A DNA stretch of 64,000 bases. Origin: Acidobacteria bacterium 13_2_20CM_2_57_6 (GTDB lineage: Bacteria; Acidobacteriota; Terriglobia; Acidiferrales; UBA7541). Numbering within the stretch: position 1 is the first letter of the stretch; each line of letters begins with the position of its first letter. The stretch is taken from positions 36,625 to 100,624 of the forward strand of contig MNEA01000086.1 of NCBI GenBank assembly GCA_001917435.1. Reading direction: 5' to 3'. The translations under genes were made by a program, and so were the position numbers. A model generated the notes under the pieces. It worked only from the letters and a program-made list of their open reading frames with translations. It searched no databases and was not told where the DNA came from. Positions 8,582 through 17,329 of the stretch are shown one piece after another.

Positions 8582-8922
8582 ATGGAAGTGCGCGCAGCTG
8601 AGCGTCGTTCCACCCGTCGACTCCAGTTCAAAACCGCCCTGCACGTGCGCGTCTGGAAATCTGGCCCGACTGAGCGCAGAGCGGAATCGGTAAATCTTTC
8701 GGAAACAGGGGCCTTTTTCGCCACCGATGCGCCTATAGCAATCGGGTCAGTCATCGAAATCCTCCTGAAGATGGCGGAGGAGATTACCGGCAACCCCCCC
8801 ACGGCGTGGCGGGGCACGTGGTGCGCCTCCAGCGGCTCGATACGTTTCGCGGCAATCTGCGTGGGGGCGTGCAGTTCGACTACTACGAAATCCTGCCGTC
8901 AAAGACCGATGCCTCGTTTTGA
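8582..8922 (+). pseudogene. PilZ-domain protein interrupted by a one-base frameshift in a C-tract
   Basis: 'MEVRAAERRSTRRLQFKTALHVRVWKSGPTERRAESVNLSETGAFFATDAPIAIGSVIEILLKMAEEITGNPP' is in frame. Adding one C to the C7 run (8794-8800) continues as 'HGVAGHVVRLQRLDTFRGNLRGGVQFDYYEILPSKTDASF*', ending at 8922. Confidence 0.75.
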
Positions 8923-9217
8923 GATCGGTCCACCCAGCAAGGGAACCAGGACGGGTATTTGCGAGATAAGGTTCCATTCTTGGCGGACGCGATTTCGCAG
9001 GCTTTCCCCAGTGCCCTCCAGGCGGGAATCAAATGGGAATTCAATTGAACCGGCTAACTCTCTCAGACAGCGAGAGACTGAAGGAATTTCTGCTGCCCTT
9101 GATTCCCGCTGAATAATTCACGTCCTCAATCTCCCTTCTCACCTTTCCGGCTCCAGGCCGTCCCCGTTTGCCCCTTTTCTCCACGCCGCTTACACTCTTT
9201 TCTCTTGTCTTTCGCCC

Positions 9218-10573
9218 ATGATTGGACTCCAGACACTTCGCGCCGAATTCCGCCCTACCCTGCGTCTCGCGATCCCGCTCGTCCTCGCTGAACTCGGTTG
9301 GATGAGCATGGCTATCGTCGACACCATGATGGTCGGCCGGCTTCCCAACAGCGCCACTGCTATGGGCGCCGTCAGCCTGGGAGGCATTCTTGTGCATGTA
9401 CTTGCCTTCTTTGGCGGTGGGCTTCTCATCGGTCTGGACACGCTGGTCTCGCAAGCCTTCGGCGCAGGCCAACGGGAGGATTGCCACCGCTCACTTGTGC
9501 ACGGAATCTATCTCAGCCTGGCCCTCACTCCTTTGCTGATGACGCCCGTCTGGTATTTCGATTCTCTGTTGCGAATGGCAGGCATAGGGCCGGACATCCT
9601 TGCTCTGGCCGGGCCATATTCAAAGGCGCTCGCCTGGGGAACCTTGCCACTTCTCCTCTATTTTGCTGTGCGCCGGTGTATGCAAGGGATGAACATGGTT
9701 CGCCCCATCGCCTTCGCACTGGTAACCGCGAACATCATCAACGCCATCGGCAACTGGATTCTCATCTACGGCAAGCTTGGGGCACCAGCTATGGGAGCCG
9801 TCGGTTCTGGCTGGTCTACGGCCTGGGCTCGCACCTACCTAGCGGCCGTCCTCGTCGGCTACCTGCTATGGTACGATCAAAAACATCGCACAGACCTGCT
9901 CCGCACACCGATGCAGCCGGATCTGATGCGCATTCGCCGCCTCATCGCACTGGGCTTTCCCGCAGCTCTGCAGATCACGCTGGAAATCGGGGTCTTTGCA
10001 CTGGTCACAGCGCTCATCGGCCGCCTGGGAGCCGTTTCTCTTGCCGGCCACCAGATCGCCTTGAACACTGTCTCATTCACCTATATGGTGCCGCTCGGCA
10101 TCTCGTCGGCGGCTGCCGTGCGTGTGGGTCAAGCGATCGGCCGGAGGGATCCTTCCGCGGCCGCCTCCGCGGGTGGTAGCGCCATTTTCTTCGGCGCAGC
10201 TTTTATGACCCTTGCGGGCATCGTTCTGTTGCTATTTCCGCATGCGATCGCGCGCCTCTACACCCCAGACCCTGTTGTGATCAAAAACACTGTGATCCTG
10301 CTTGCAGCCGGCGCTGCCTTCCAGCTTTTTGATGGCATACAGACGGTTGCCACGGGTGCGCTCCGCGGCGCGGGCGATACGCGTACTCCCATGTTGTGCC
10401 ACTTCACCGCGTATTGGATCGTTGGCCTCCCGCTGGGTGCCTGGCTCTGTTTTCAACGCGGATGGGGCGCTTTCGGCTTGTGGTCCGGCCTCAGCCTGGC
10501 GCTCATTTTGATTGGTATCGTCTTGCTCTTCGCCTGGCGGCGCACAGTCCGTCGCTTAAAACACTTGGGCTAA
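9218..10573 (+). CDS. MATE family efflux transporter
   Basis: 451 aa, 12-TM-like; 'ELGWMSMAIVDTMMVGRLPNSATAMGAVSLGG', 'GLDTLVSQAFGAGQREDCHRSLVHG', 'VATGALRGAGDTRTPM' are MATE hallmarks. Confidence 0.95.
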   Translation: MIGLQTLRAEFRPTLRLAIPLVLAELGWMSMAIVDTMMVGRLPNSATAMGAVSLGGILVHVLAFFGGGLLIGLDTLVSQAFGAGQREDCHRSLVHGIYLSLALTPLLMTPVWYFDSLLRMAGIGPDILALAGPYSKALAWGTLPLLLYFAVRRCMQGMNMVRPIAFALVTANIINAIGNWILIYGKLGAPAMGAVGSGWSTAWARTYLAAVLVGYLLWYDQKHRTDLLRTPMQPDLMRIRRLIALGFPAALQITLEIGVFALVTALIGRLGAVSLAGHQIALNTVSFTYMVPLGISSAAAVRVGQAIGRRDPSAAASAGGSAIFFGAAFMTLAGIVLLLFPHAIARLYTPDPVVIKNTVILLAAGAAFQLFDGIQTVATGALRGAGDTRTPMLCHFTAYWIVGLPLGAWLCFQRGWGAFGLWSGLSLALILIGIVLLFAWRRTVRRLKHLG

Positions 10574-10632
10574 CTCTAGCTGGCGGGAACTTCACTTTAG
10601 GATGGTAGATCGAATGGCTGGCTCGGGCCGTC

Positions 10633-11118
10633 TTACATCTTGTAGCGACCGAGATCCTCATCGGAGAGCCCATCAAGCCAGGTTCGTAGTTGTTCGTTAG
10701 TGTTGCGCTCGGAGAATGCGCTCGATATCTTGGAGTTCTTCAGGACCGCTTCGTCCACGAAGATTGGGCAGTCCATGCGTAGCGCCAGGGCTAGGGCATC
10801 GCTGGGCCGCGAATCGATAGTCATCATCTGTCCTTCGCGTTCCACCCAAATCAGGGCGTAGAACGTATCGTCCTTCAGGTCATTCACCACAATTTTCTGC
10901 ACGCGCACTTCAAGCCCCAACAGAACATTCTTCAGCAGATCATGGGTCATTGGGCGGGGAGTTTGGACTTTCTCGATTTCCAGGGCAATGGCGTTCGCTT
11001 CGTACACGCCCACCCAGATCGGCAGGATCGCCTGCCCTTGCACATCTTTGAGTACCACGATGGGCATGTTCGTGACGGGATCCATCATCAGGCCGCGGAT
11101 CTTCATCTCCACTTCCAT
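10633..11118 (-). CDS. Bifunctional nuclease family protein (DUF151)
   Basis: 'MKIRGLMMDPVTNMPIVVLKDVQGQAILPIWVGVYEANAIALEIE..RPMTHDLLKNVL..DSRPSDALALALRMDCPIFVDEAVL'. Confidence 0.9.
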   Translation of the reverse strand: MEVEMKIRGLMMDPVTNMPIVVLKDVQGQAILPIWVGVYEANAIALEIEKVQTPRPMTHDLLKNVLLGLEVRVQKIVVNDLKDDTFYALIWVEREGQMMTIDSRPSDALALALRMDCPIFVDEAVLKNSKISSAFSERNTNEQLRTWLDGLSDEDLGRYKM

Positions 11119-11133
11119 CGATGCCTCCCTCCG

Positions 11134-12549
11134 CTAGGTGACGTGCTCTCCCACCAAGCTGTTTGGTGTCGCTCCCGTAACTTGCACCTGCACGTAGGTT
11201 CCCAGAAGCTCTCTCTCTTGTGAAGCGAAATTTATCATGCGGTGCGAAGTGCTATACCCGGTCCACTGGTTTTCCCGCCGCGATTTCCCGCTGACGAGAA
11301 GTTCGAAACGCTCTCCTAGCAGGCGCGCATGTTTGGCAGCCTGAATTTCACGCTGCCGGTCTTGCAGAATCGCAAGCCGTCTGCTTTTTTCCTCTTCGGA
11401 AATCGAATCGCTCATCAAGAGCGACGGCGTATTCGGCCTGGGTGAGTACTTGAACGAAAACATGCTGTCGTACTGCACTTCCTCCAGCAAACTCACCGTC
11501 TCCTCGAATTCGGATGCCGTCTCGCCCGGAAAGCCCACAATAATGTCCGTCGTGATGGTAATTGGCTTGCTCGCCTCGCGTATCATGGCGATCTTTTCCA
11601 GATATTCTTCGCGCGAATACGTCCTCTGCATTGCCCGCAGCACTCTTGTCGAACCAGACTGCACCGGTAAATGAACGTGATCGCAGATTTTCGGCTGCTG
11701 CTCGATGGCTTCCACAATATCGCGTGTGAAATCACTGGGATGCGACGTAGTGAACCGCACCCGCCGAATTCCCTGCACATCGGCCACCGCCAGCAATAAT
11801 TCTGAAAAACGCATCTTGCGCGGCGTCGGATCGGCGTAGGAATTCACCGTTTGCCCAAGAAGCTGAACCTCCGAATAGCCGAGCGCCGCGAGTTGTTTCA
11901 CTTCCCTGAGAATGGAATCGCTCGCGCGGCTGCGCTCCGGACCGCGCGTGAATGGCACCACACAATACGAGCACGCCTTGTCGCAGCCCTCAATAATCGT
12001 CAGGTAGGCGCGCCACGGATTATCCCGTCGCGTCATCTCCGTCTCAAACGTTTCGTCGGTATCCGTATCCAGCCCGGTGACGCGTTGATTCCCTGCTTCC
12101 AATTGCGCCAGCATCTCCGGCAGTTTGCGGTAGCTTGCGGAACCGCAAACCAGGCTCACCCAGGGCGCGCGCTTGAAGATCTCCTCGCCTTCCTGTTGCG
12201 CCACGCAGCCCAGCACTCCGATCACCTTGCCTTCGCTTTGCTTCTCCCGGTATTCGCCCAGCCGCGAAAAAACCTTCTGCGCCGCCTTCTCGCGAATGCT
12301 GCAGGTGTTGTAAAGGATTAGAGAAGCCGCCTCCGGCGTCTCCACCTGTTGATAGCCACGTGAAAGCAGCAGGCCAGCGACCTTTTCCGAATCGTGGTCG
12401 TTCATCTGGCAGCCAAACGTCTCGAGGAAAAATGTTCCCCGTTGTCCTGCGGCCTCACCAGGAAATACCGCGGAATAAGAGGTTCGCCCTGTCAGTCTCT
12501 CCAATTCGATGTCGAATGGTTTGCTCATGCCCAAATCGCAGTTTATCAC
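11134..12549 (-). CDS. miaB: tRNA-2-methylthio-N6-dimethylallyladenosine synthase
   Basis: Radical SAM 'GCDKACSYCVVPFTRGPERSR', N-terminal 'ETFGCQMNDHDSEKVAGLLLSRGY', 'GFPGETASEFEETVSLLEEVQYDSMFSFKYSPRPNTPS', C-terminal TRAM-like segment. Confidence 0.96.
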   Translation of the reverse strand: MINCDLGMSKPFDIELERLTGRTSYSAVFPGEAAGQRGTFFLETFGCQMNDHDSEKVAGLLLSRGYQQVETPEAASLILYNTCSIREKAAQKVFSRLGEYREKQSEGKVIGVLGCVAQQEGEEIFKRAPWVSLVCGSASYRKLPEMLAQLEAGNQRVTGLDTDTDETFETEMTRRDNPWRAYLTIIEGCDKACSYCVVPFTRGPERSRASDSILREVKQLAALGYSEVQLLGQTVNSYADPTPRKMRFSELLLAVADVQGIRRVRFTTSHPSDFTRDIVEAIEQQPKICDHVHLPVQSGSTRVLRAMQRTYSREEYLEKIAMIREASKPITITTDIIVGFPGETASEFEETVSLLEEVQYDSMFSFKYSPRPNTPSLLMSDSISEEEKSRRLAILQDRQREIQAAKHARLLGERFELLVSGKSRRENQWTGYSTSHRMINFASQERELLGTYVQVQVTGATPNSLVGEHVT

Positions 12550-12639
12550 ACCTCTTTTATAGTGTCGGGGCGGGCGCTCGACCTTATCCCGAAGCCGCCA
12601 GCCTCAGCCTCTGCGAATGTGCACGCTCCACCTGTTTTT

Positions 12640-12834
12640 GATCTCGGCAAACTCGACGAAATTGTCGGTCACAAAGGCGAAGCCGCGGGCCCTGTTTTAC
12701 AAATACACTTTGGACCGCGACGACCTCAATCTCAAAGAGCACGGGGCCACCATATCAACGCGCGCATGGGTCTGAACTCCTGGGCCACGGGAAACGACGC
12801 CGACGCCCCGTTGCCCGATAAGCATCAGAATTAG
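12640..12834 (+). pseudogene. Frameshifted fragment of a LppY/LpqO-like (DUF1259) protein
   Basis: Frames stitch as 'FDLGKLDEIVGHKGEAAGPV' / 'YKYTLDRDDLNLKEHGATISTR' / 'MGLNSWATGNDADA', resembling the DUF1259 order (LDxIxGxKGE...YKxTxxRDDLxxxxxGxxI...xGLNSWA). At least two frame changes and no full-length domain. Confidence 0.5.
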
Positions 12835-12986
12835 AAACAGTCGCATCCTATTTGTTGCGTGCTCTGGATGCGTATGCTACGTTTTGAACGCCCAGAAAAA
12901 CTTTCGTTCTCACTGAGGGGTACGTCATTTTTCTGTTCACCGCGATTTTTGTCACCGATCTCTTTGAAATCCTCAAGCAAACAGGC

Positions 12987-13613
12987 TTGGTTGCGCGCAT
13001 CGTTCTCCTGCTTCTGCTTTTCTTTTCCGTCGTTTCCTGGGCCATGATTTTGCAGAAGCTGGGGATGTTCGGCCGCATTCGGCGGAAAAGCGACGAGTTC
13101 CTACGCATTTTCCGCGCCACGCGCGGCGTCGCCAACCCGCAGGCGCTCGTGGCCGTCGCTTCGCCCTTCGCCAACGTCTATGCCGCGGGCTATCGCGAAC
13201 TGCAAAGCCAAATCGGTGGCATCGCTAGCAACCCGCATCCCCCCAAACTCAAGAGTTTGCAGGCCGTGACGGTCAACATGCAGCTTGCCTCCGCCGAAGA
13301 GGTGCGTCGTGTCGAAAAGGGAATGTCCTGGCTCGCCACCACCGGCGCGGTTTCCCCGTTCATCGGCCTCTTCGGAACCGTGTGGGGCATCATTGATGCC
13401 TTTTCCGGTCTTGGCAGCGCGGGTGCTGCAAGCCTTCGTGCCGTCGCGCCCGGCATCGCCGAAGCCCTCGTGACCACCGCCGCCGGCTTGTTCGCCGCCA
13501 TTCCCGCCGTCATTTTCTATAACCATTTTTTGCAGAACATTCGCGATCTCGCTCAGCGGCTCGATACCTTCGCTTTGGAAGTGACCTCGCTGATCGAAAA
13601 AGCCGTTAATTAG
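12987..13613 (+). CDS. tolQ: MotA/TolQ/ExbB proton channel family protein
   Basis: 'LLLLLLFFSVVSWAMILQKL...GMSWLATTGAVSPFIGLFGTVWGIIDAFSGLG..GIAEALVTTAAGLFAAIPAVIFYNHF'; followed by tolR. Exact start uncertain (TTG 12987, or further upstream). Confidence 0.93.
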   Translation: MVARIVLLLLLFFSVVSWAMILQKLGMFGRIRRKSDEFLRIFRATRGVANPQALVAVASPFANVYAAGYRELQSQIGGIASNPHPPKLKSLQAVTVNMQLASAEEVRRVEKGMSWLATTGAVSPFIGLFGTVWGIIDAFSGLGSAGAASLRAVAPGIAEALVTTAAGLFAAIPAVIFYNHFLQNIRDLAQRLDTFALEVTSLIEKAVN

Positions 13614-13658
13614 ATTTTCCTGGCCGCCCCAACCCGGCCGTATTGGTAAAATGGGAAT

Positions 13659-14078
13659 ATGCCGCAACTCTCCAAATCGACGCAGACTTCGCTCTCCGAA
13701 ATCAACATGGTCCCGTTTGTGGACGTCGTCCTGGTGCTGCTCATCATCTTCATGATTACCGCCCCCATCCTCCAGTCGGGCATCGAAGTTGACGTCCCTA
13801 AGACGCGCACGGTGAAGGAAATCAACCAGGAGCGCCTCGTCGTCACCGTGGACAAGGCTCAGCGCATCTACCTGGGCAATGAGCCAACCGGCATTCACCA
13901 GCTCGGCCCCAAAATCCGCGCGCAATTGAAAAACACCCAGCAAGGCGTCTTCCTTCGCTGCGACGAAACCGTTCCGTTTGGCAGTTTTGCTGCCGTGGTC
14001 GACGCGCTTCGCGTGTCGGGCATCAATAACATCAGCATCGTCACCGAGCCCATCACCTCGCGGGCGCGTACTCAATAA
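13659..14078 (+). CDS. tolR: ExbD/TolR family protein
   Basis: 'SEINMVPFVDVVLVLLIIFMITAPILQSGIEVDVPKT' ExbD/TolR TM and periplasmic signature. Confidence 0.95.
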   Translation: MPQLSKSTQTSLSEINMVPFVDVVLVLLIIFMITAPILQSGIEVDVPKTRTVKEINQERLVVTVDKAQRIYLGNEPTGIHQLGPKIRAQLKNTQQGVFLRCDETVPFGSFAAVVDALRVSGINNISIVTEPITSRARTQ

Positions 14079-14081
14079 AAC

Positions 14082-14882
14082 ATGAATACCGCCGTCGCCA
14101 ATCCGCCAGACCAGAACCTCAGGCAGTACCTCCTCTACTCCATCATCATGCATGGCAGCCTGGCCGTCGTCATCGTTGTCACTGCCTATATTCAATACCA
14201 TGGCAAAGCGTGGGGCGGCGTTGGTGGCAATTTGGGTGGTGCCAAAGTGAACCTGGTCAGCGCCGCCGGCATTCCCATGCCCAAGGAATCGGTGGTCACC
14301 GAAAGCAAAGCCGTTGATCCCACCAAAGGCCTTCACAAGGAAGAACCTCCGAAACCACCTGAGCCAAAAACCGACGCTACAAAAATCCCGAAATTTGATA
14401 AAGAGAAACCTCTTCCGCCGTCGCGCAAGTCCAGAACTCTCGAAAACAAGACACCTGTTCAGGACAACGACGTCCCCTACGGCCAAGGCGGCAATCCCGA
14501 TTTGCCGACGGGCTATTCTCAAACTCCAGGTGGCGGTTCCAGCGGCGTTACTGTTCAGGGCCAGGGCGGCGCAGATTTCGCGACCCGCTATGGCTGGTAC
14601 ATCGAAGCTGTGAAGAACAGAATCTATAGCAACTGGCAGCAGTGGACGATAGATGCCGCCGCTCGCTCCTCCCGAACGATGCACTGCGCAGTCACGTTTA
14701 CGATCAACCGGGACGGTTCACTCAAGGACTGGCATATCTCCGAGTCTAGCGGAAATTCTTCATATGATAATTCGGCGCTGCGGGCGGTGATGAGCTCGAA
14801 TCCCGTGACCAAATTGCCCGGAGACTATTCGGGCGGCTATGTAGTCGCTACGTTGGATTTCAATCCACCGTCCATACGCTAG
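14082..14882 (+). CDS. TonB/TolA-like C-terminal domain energy transducer
   Basis: N-terminal TM, Pro/Lys-rich linker, C-terminal 'YIEAVKNRIYSNWQQW..AVTFTINRDGSLKDWHISESSGNSSYDNSALRAVMSSNPVTKLPGDY'; located between tolR and tolB. Confidence 0.9.
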   Translation: MNTAVANPPDQNLRQYLLYSIIMHGSLAVVIVVTAYIQYHGKAWGGVGGNLGGAKVNLVSAAGIPMPKESVVTESKAVDPTKGLHKEEPPKPPEPKTDATKIPKFDKEKPLPPSRKSRTLENKTPVQDNDVPYGQGGNPDLPTGYSQTPGGGSSGVTVQGQGGADFATRYGWYIEAVKNRIYSNWQQWTIDAAARSSRTMHCAVTFTINRDGSLKDWHISESSGNSSYDNSALRAVMSSNPVTKLPGDYSGGYVVATLDFNPPSIR

Positions 14883-14924
14883 GGACGTGAGTTCAGGTTT
14901 CTGGAATTAGCCATACTCTCGGAG

Positions 14925-16271
14925 GTGAGGGTGCAACCAAAGCTCAGAGGCTTTAGAACATTTTTGTTCCTGATTCTTCTCGCTTTGTCCGGAAAATCCG
15001 TGTCAGCACAAGATTGGTTCCGTACCGCAATCGGCATGGACGCCAACAAGCCTCGCGTCGCCATCGCTGACTTCACTCCACGCGCCGACTCCGCCAAATC
15101 CCACTCCATCCTCTTCACCCAGATTGTCCGTGACGACCTCCAATTCAGCGGCATTCTCGAAGTCCCTAGCCCTAGCTTTTATCCGCCTCAGGCTCCCAGT
15201 GTACCCGCGGAGCTGAAGCCGGCCATTTGGATCGATCCTCCCACGAACGCCAATTTCCTCGGCTTCGGCAATCTCACGGAATCCACCGCCGAAGTCGCAA
15301 TCGAAGCTTGGCTCTACGACGTTCGCAATCCCTCTTCGCAAGCCGTCGTCGGCAAGGTTTATCGCGGCGCTCCCACGGATCTTCAAGTCCGCAAATTCGC
15401 TCACCAATTTGCCGACGAAATCATCGGCAAACTCTCCGGCGGCCTCCCCGGCGTGGCCTCAACGCAGATCACTTTCGTCAGTTCCCGTAACGGCTCCAAG
15501 GAAATCTGGGGCATGGATTATGACGGCTCCAACCAGCGTCAGTTGACCAACCTGAAGTCCATTGCTCTCACGCCGCGTTGGTCGCCCGACGCTTCGCGCA
15601 TCGCTTTCACTTGTTTCGCGCCCTCTGCCGGCCTTACCAGCGCGCAAATTTGCATGTATTCGATGGACACCGGCAAGCTCGTTTCCTTCCCGCGCTTTCG
15701 CGGCACTAATATCACGCCGGCGTGGTCTCCCGACGGCACACAGATTATTTTTTCATCCTCGATGCAAGGCAATCCCGAACTGTACGTGTCCGACATCAAC
15801 GGAGGCCGCCCCAAGCGCCTCACCAACGCCAACGGCGCCAGCATGTCTCCCAGTTGGAATCCGAAAACCGGCCAGACCATCGCCTTCGTCAGCGATCGCG
15901 GCGGCACTCCCCAGCTTTACCTCATGAATTCCGACGGTACCAGCGCAACCAAACTGGACGTCCCAGACAAGGGCTACGTCATCGACCCCGCGTGGGCTCC
16001 CAACGGCCAGCTCCTGGCTTTCAGTTGGCGACGCCCCAACGACAACTACGACATCTACATCATGGACGCCGCTACCCGCCAGATTGTAGAGTTGACGCGT
16101 GACCAGGGGCGCAACGAACGCCCCAGTTGGGCCCCCGACGGCCGCCACCTCGTTTTCGAATCAACGCGCGGTGGCACGCGGCAGATCTGGACCATGCTGG
16201 CTGATGGCTCGCAGCCGCACCAGTTGACAACCAGCGGTCACAACGAGTCGCCGAATTGGTCGCCAAAGTGA
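14925..16271 (+). CDS. tolB: Tol-Pal system beta-propeller protein TolB
   Basis: Repeated WD40-like/PD40 'ITFVSSRNGSKEIWGMDYDGSNQRQLTN..PRWSPDASRIAFT..PAWSPDGTQIIFSSSMQGNPELYVSDINGGRPKRLT' blades. Confidence 0.95.
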   Translation: MRVQPKLRGFRTFLFLILLALSGKSVSAQDWFRTAIGMDANKPRVAIADFTPRADSAKSHSILFTQIVRDDLQFSGILEVPSPSFYPPQAPSVPAELKPAIWIDPPTNANFLGFGNLTESTAEVAIEAWLYDVRNPSSQAVVGKVYRGAPTDLQVRKFAHQFADEIIGKLSGGLPGVASTQITFVSSRNGSKEIWGMDYDGSNQRQLTNLKSIALTPRWSPDASRIAFTCFAPSAGLTSAQICMYSMDTGKLVSFPRFRGTNITPAWSPDGTQIIFSSSMQGNPELYVSDINGGRPKRLTNANGASMSPSWNPKTGQTIAFVSDRGGTPQLYLMNSDGTSATKLDVPDKGYVIDPAWAPNGQLLAFSWRRPNDNYDIYIMDAATRQIVELTRDQGRNERPSWAPDGRHLVFESTRGGTRQIWTMLADGSQPHQLTTSGHNESPNWSPK

Positions 16272-16396
16272 AAAACTCTTTAGAAACTGACCGCCCAGCC
16301 GATGCATCACACACATGCGCGGCAATTGGCCTTGGCTCTCTCTTGCAATGCCTGGGTTTACTTTTGCGCCAAACGCCAAGCAGGCTTTTTTGCACC

Positions 16397-16420
16397 ATGT
16401 ATAATATATCGTGATACGAG
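16397..16420 (+). promoter_or_regulatory. Possible -10 element TATAAT overlapping an inverted repeat TCGT-GAT-ACGA upstream of pal
   Basis: Sequence 'catgTATAATataTCGTgatACGAgatat'; TATAAT at 16400-16405. No clear -35 element found. Confidence 0.35.
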
Positions 16421-16444
16421 ATATTACCCGGACCCAGCCCGCTG

Positions 16445-17131
16445 GTGGTACGATGTTGGCCCTGGTGGGACATTCACGGGATCTTACAGTCCACGCCCGC
16501 GCCGGCGCCCGCGCGTCCCACTGTAACGCTGCAGGCCAGCCCGGCTTCCGTCAATAAAGGTGAGTCGTCAACCTTGAGCTGGAATTCCACGGATGCCACG
16601 CAGCTCTCCATCGAGCCTGAAGTTGGCGCAGTGACCGCTCAGGGCACGACCAAGGTCACGCCCTCCGACTCCACCACCTACACGATCACGGCCTCTGGTC
16701 CGGGCGGTTCTGCCAGCGCCACGGCAACCGTCGCGGTTAATGCTCCTCCTCCACCGCCACCTGCGCCAGCGGGGCCCACGGACGATGAACTTTTCTTGCG
16801 AGAAGTCCGCGACGCCTATTTCGACTATGACAAGGCTGACATTCGTCCCGATGCTCGCACGGCCCTCTCGAAGACCGCCGACTTCCTGAAGAGCAATCCA
16901 AAGTTCAAGGTAACCATCGAAGGTCATTGCGATGAGCGTGGTTCGACCGAATATAACCTCGGCCTCGGTGATCGCCGCGCCAGTGCCGTCAAGCAGTATC
17001 TCGTCTCTCTGGGCGTCCCTGCCGACCGCCTCAGCACCGTCAGCTTCGGCAAGGAGAAGCCTTTCTGCATGGAGAGCACCGAAGCCTGCTGGCAGCAGAA
17101 TCGTCGCGGCCATTTCGTTCGAGCAAACTGA
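16445..17131 (+). CDS. pal: OmpA-family peptidoglycan-associated protein (Pal); N-terminus uncertain
   Basis: 'DAYFDYDKADIRPDARTALSKTADFLKSNPKFKVTIEGHCDERGSTEYNLGLGDRRASAVKQYLVSLGVPADRLSTVSFGKEKP' OmpA/Pal C-terminal domain; directly after tolB. Confidence 0.9.
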   Translation: MVRCWPWWDIHGILQSTPAPAPARPTVTLQASPASVNKGESSTLSWNSTDATQLSIEPEVGAVTAQGTTKVTPSDSTTYTITASGPGGSASATATVAVNAPPPPPPAPAGPTDDELFLREVRDAYFDYDKADIRPDARTALSKTADFLKSNPKFKVTIEGHCDERGSTEYNLGLGDRRASAVKQYLVSLGVPADRLSTVSFGKEKPFCMESTEACWQQNRRGHFVRAN

Positions 17132-17177
17132 CCCGCTTCATCCTGCTCGCCACGATGACCGTTTGGTGACGAGATCA

Positions 17178-17222
17178 GCCGCGAGGCCAGGCAAACCCTT
17201 GCCACCTCGCGGCTCTCTTATT
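17178..17222 (+). terminator. Stem-loop, likely transcription terminator after pal
   Basis: GCCGCGAGG-cca-GGCAA-accc-TTGCC-a-CCTCGCGGC followed by TCTCTTATT; perfect 9-bp outer and 5-bp inner stems. Confidence 0.7.
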
Positions 17223-17329
17223 AGAGTGGAAGGTGTTCCCTGGCCTGTATGATTTTTGTTGGCTGCTCAGCGGCCTTCATTCATTTGCAGCCCTGCGGAA
17301 TCCCTTAGGAGCCCTTAGGAGGATTGGTC

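Noticed and set aside
12394-12834. 146-aa plus-strand ORF as a gene
   Set aside because: Overlaps miaB antisense at its start; the 3' part is better explained as a frameshifted DUF1259 remnant.
13101-14684. 527-aa minus-strand ORF
   Set aside because: Fully antisense to the clear tolQ/tolR/TonB-like genes; composition typical of a GC-rich shadow ORF.
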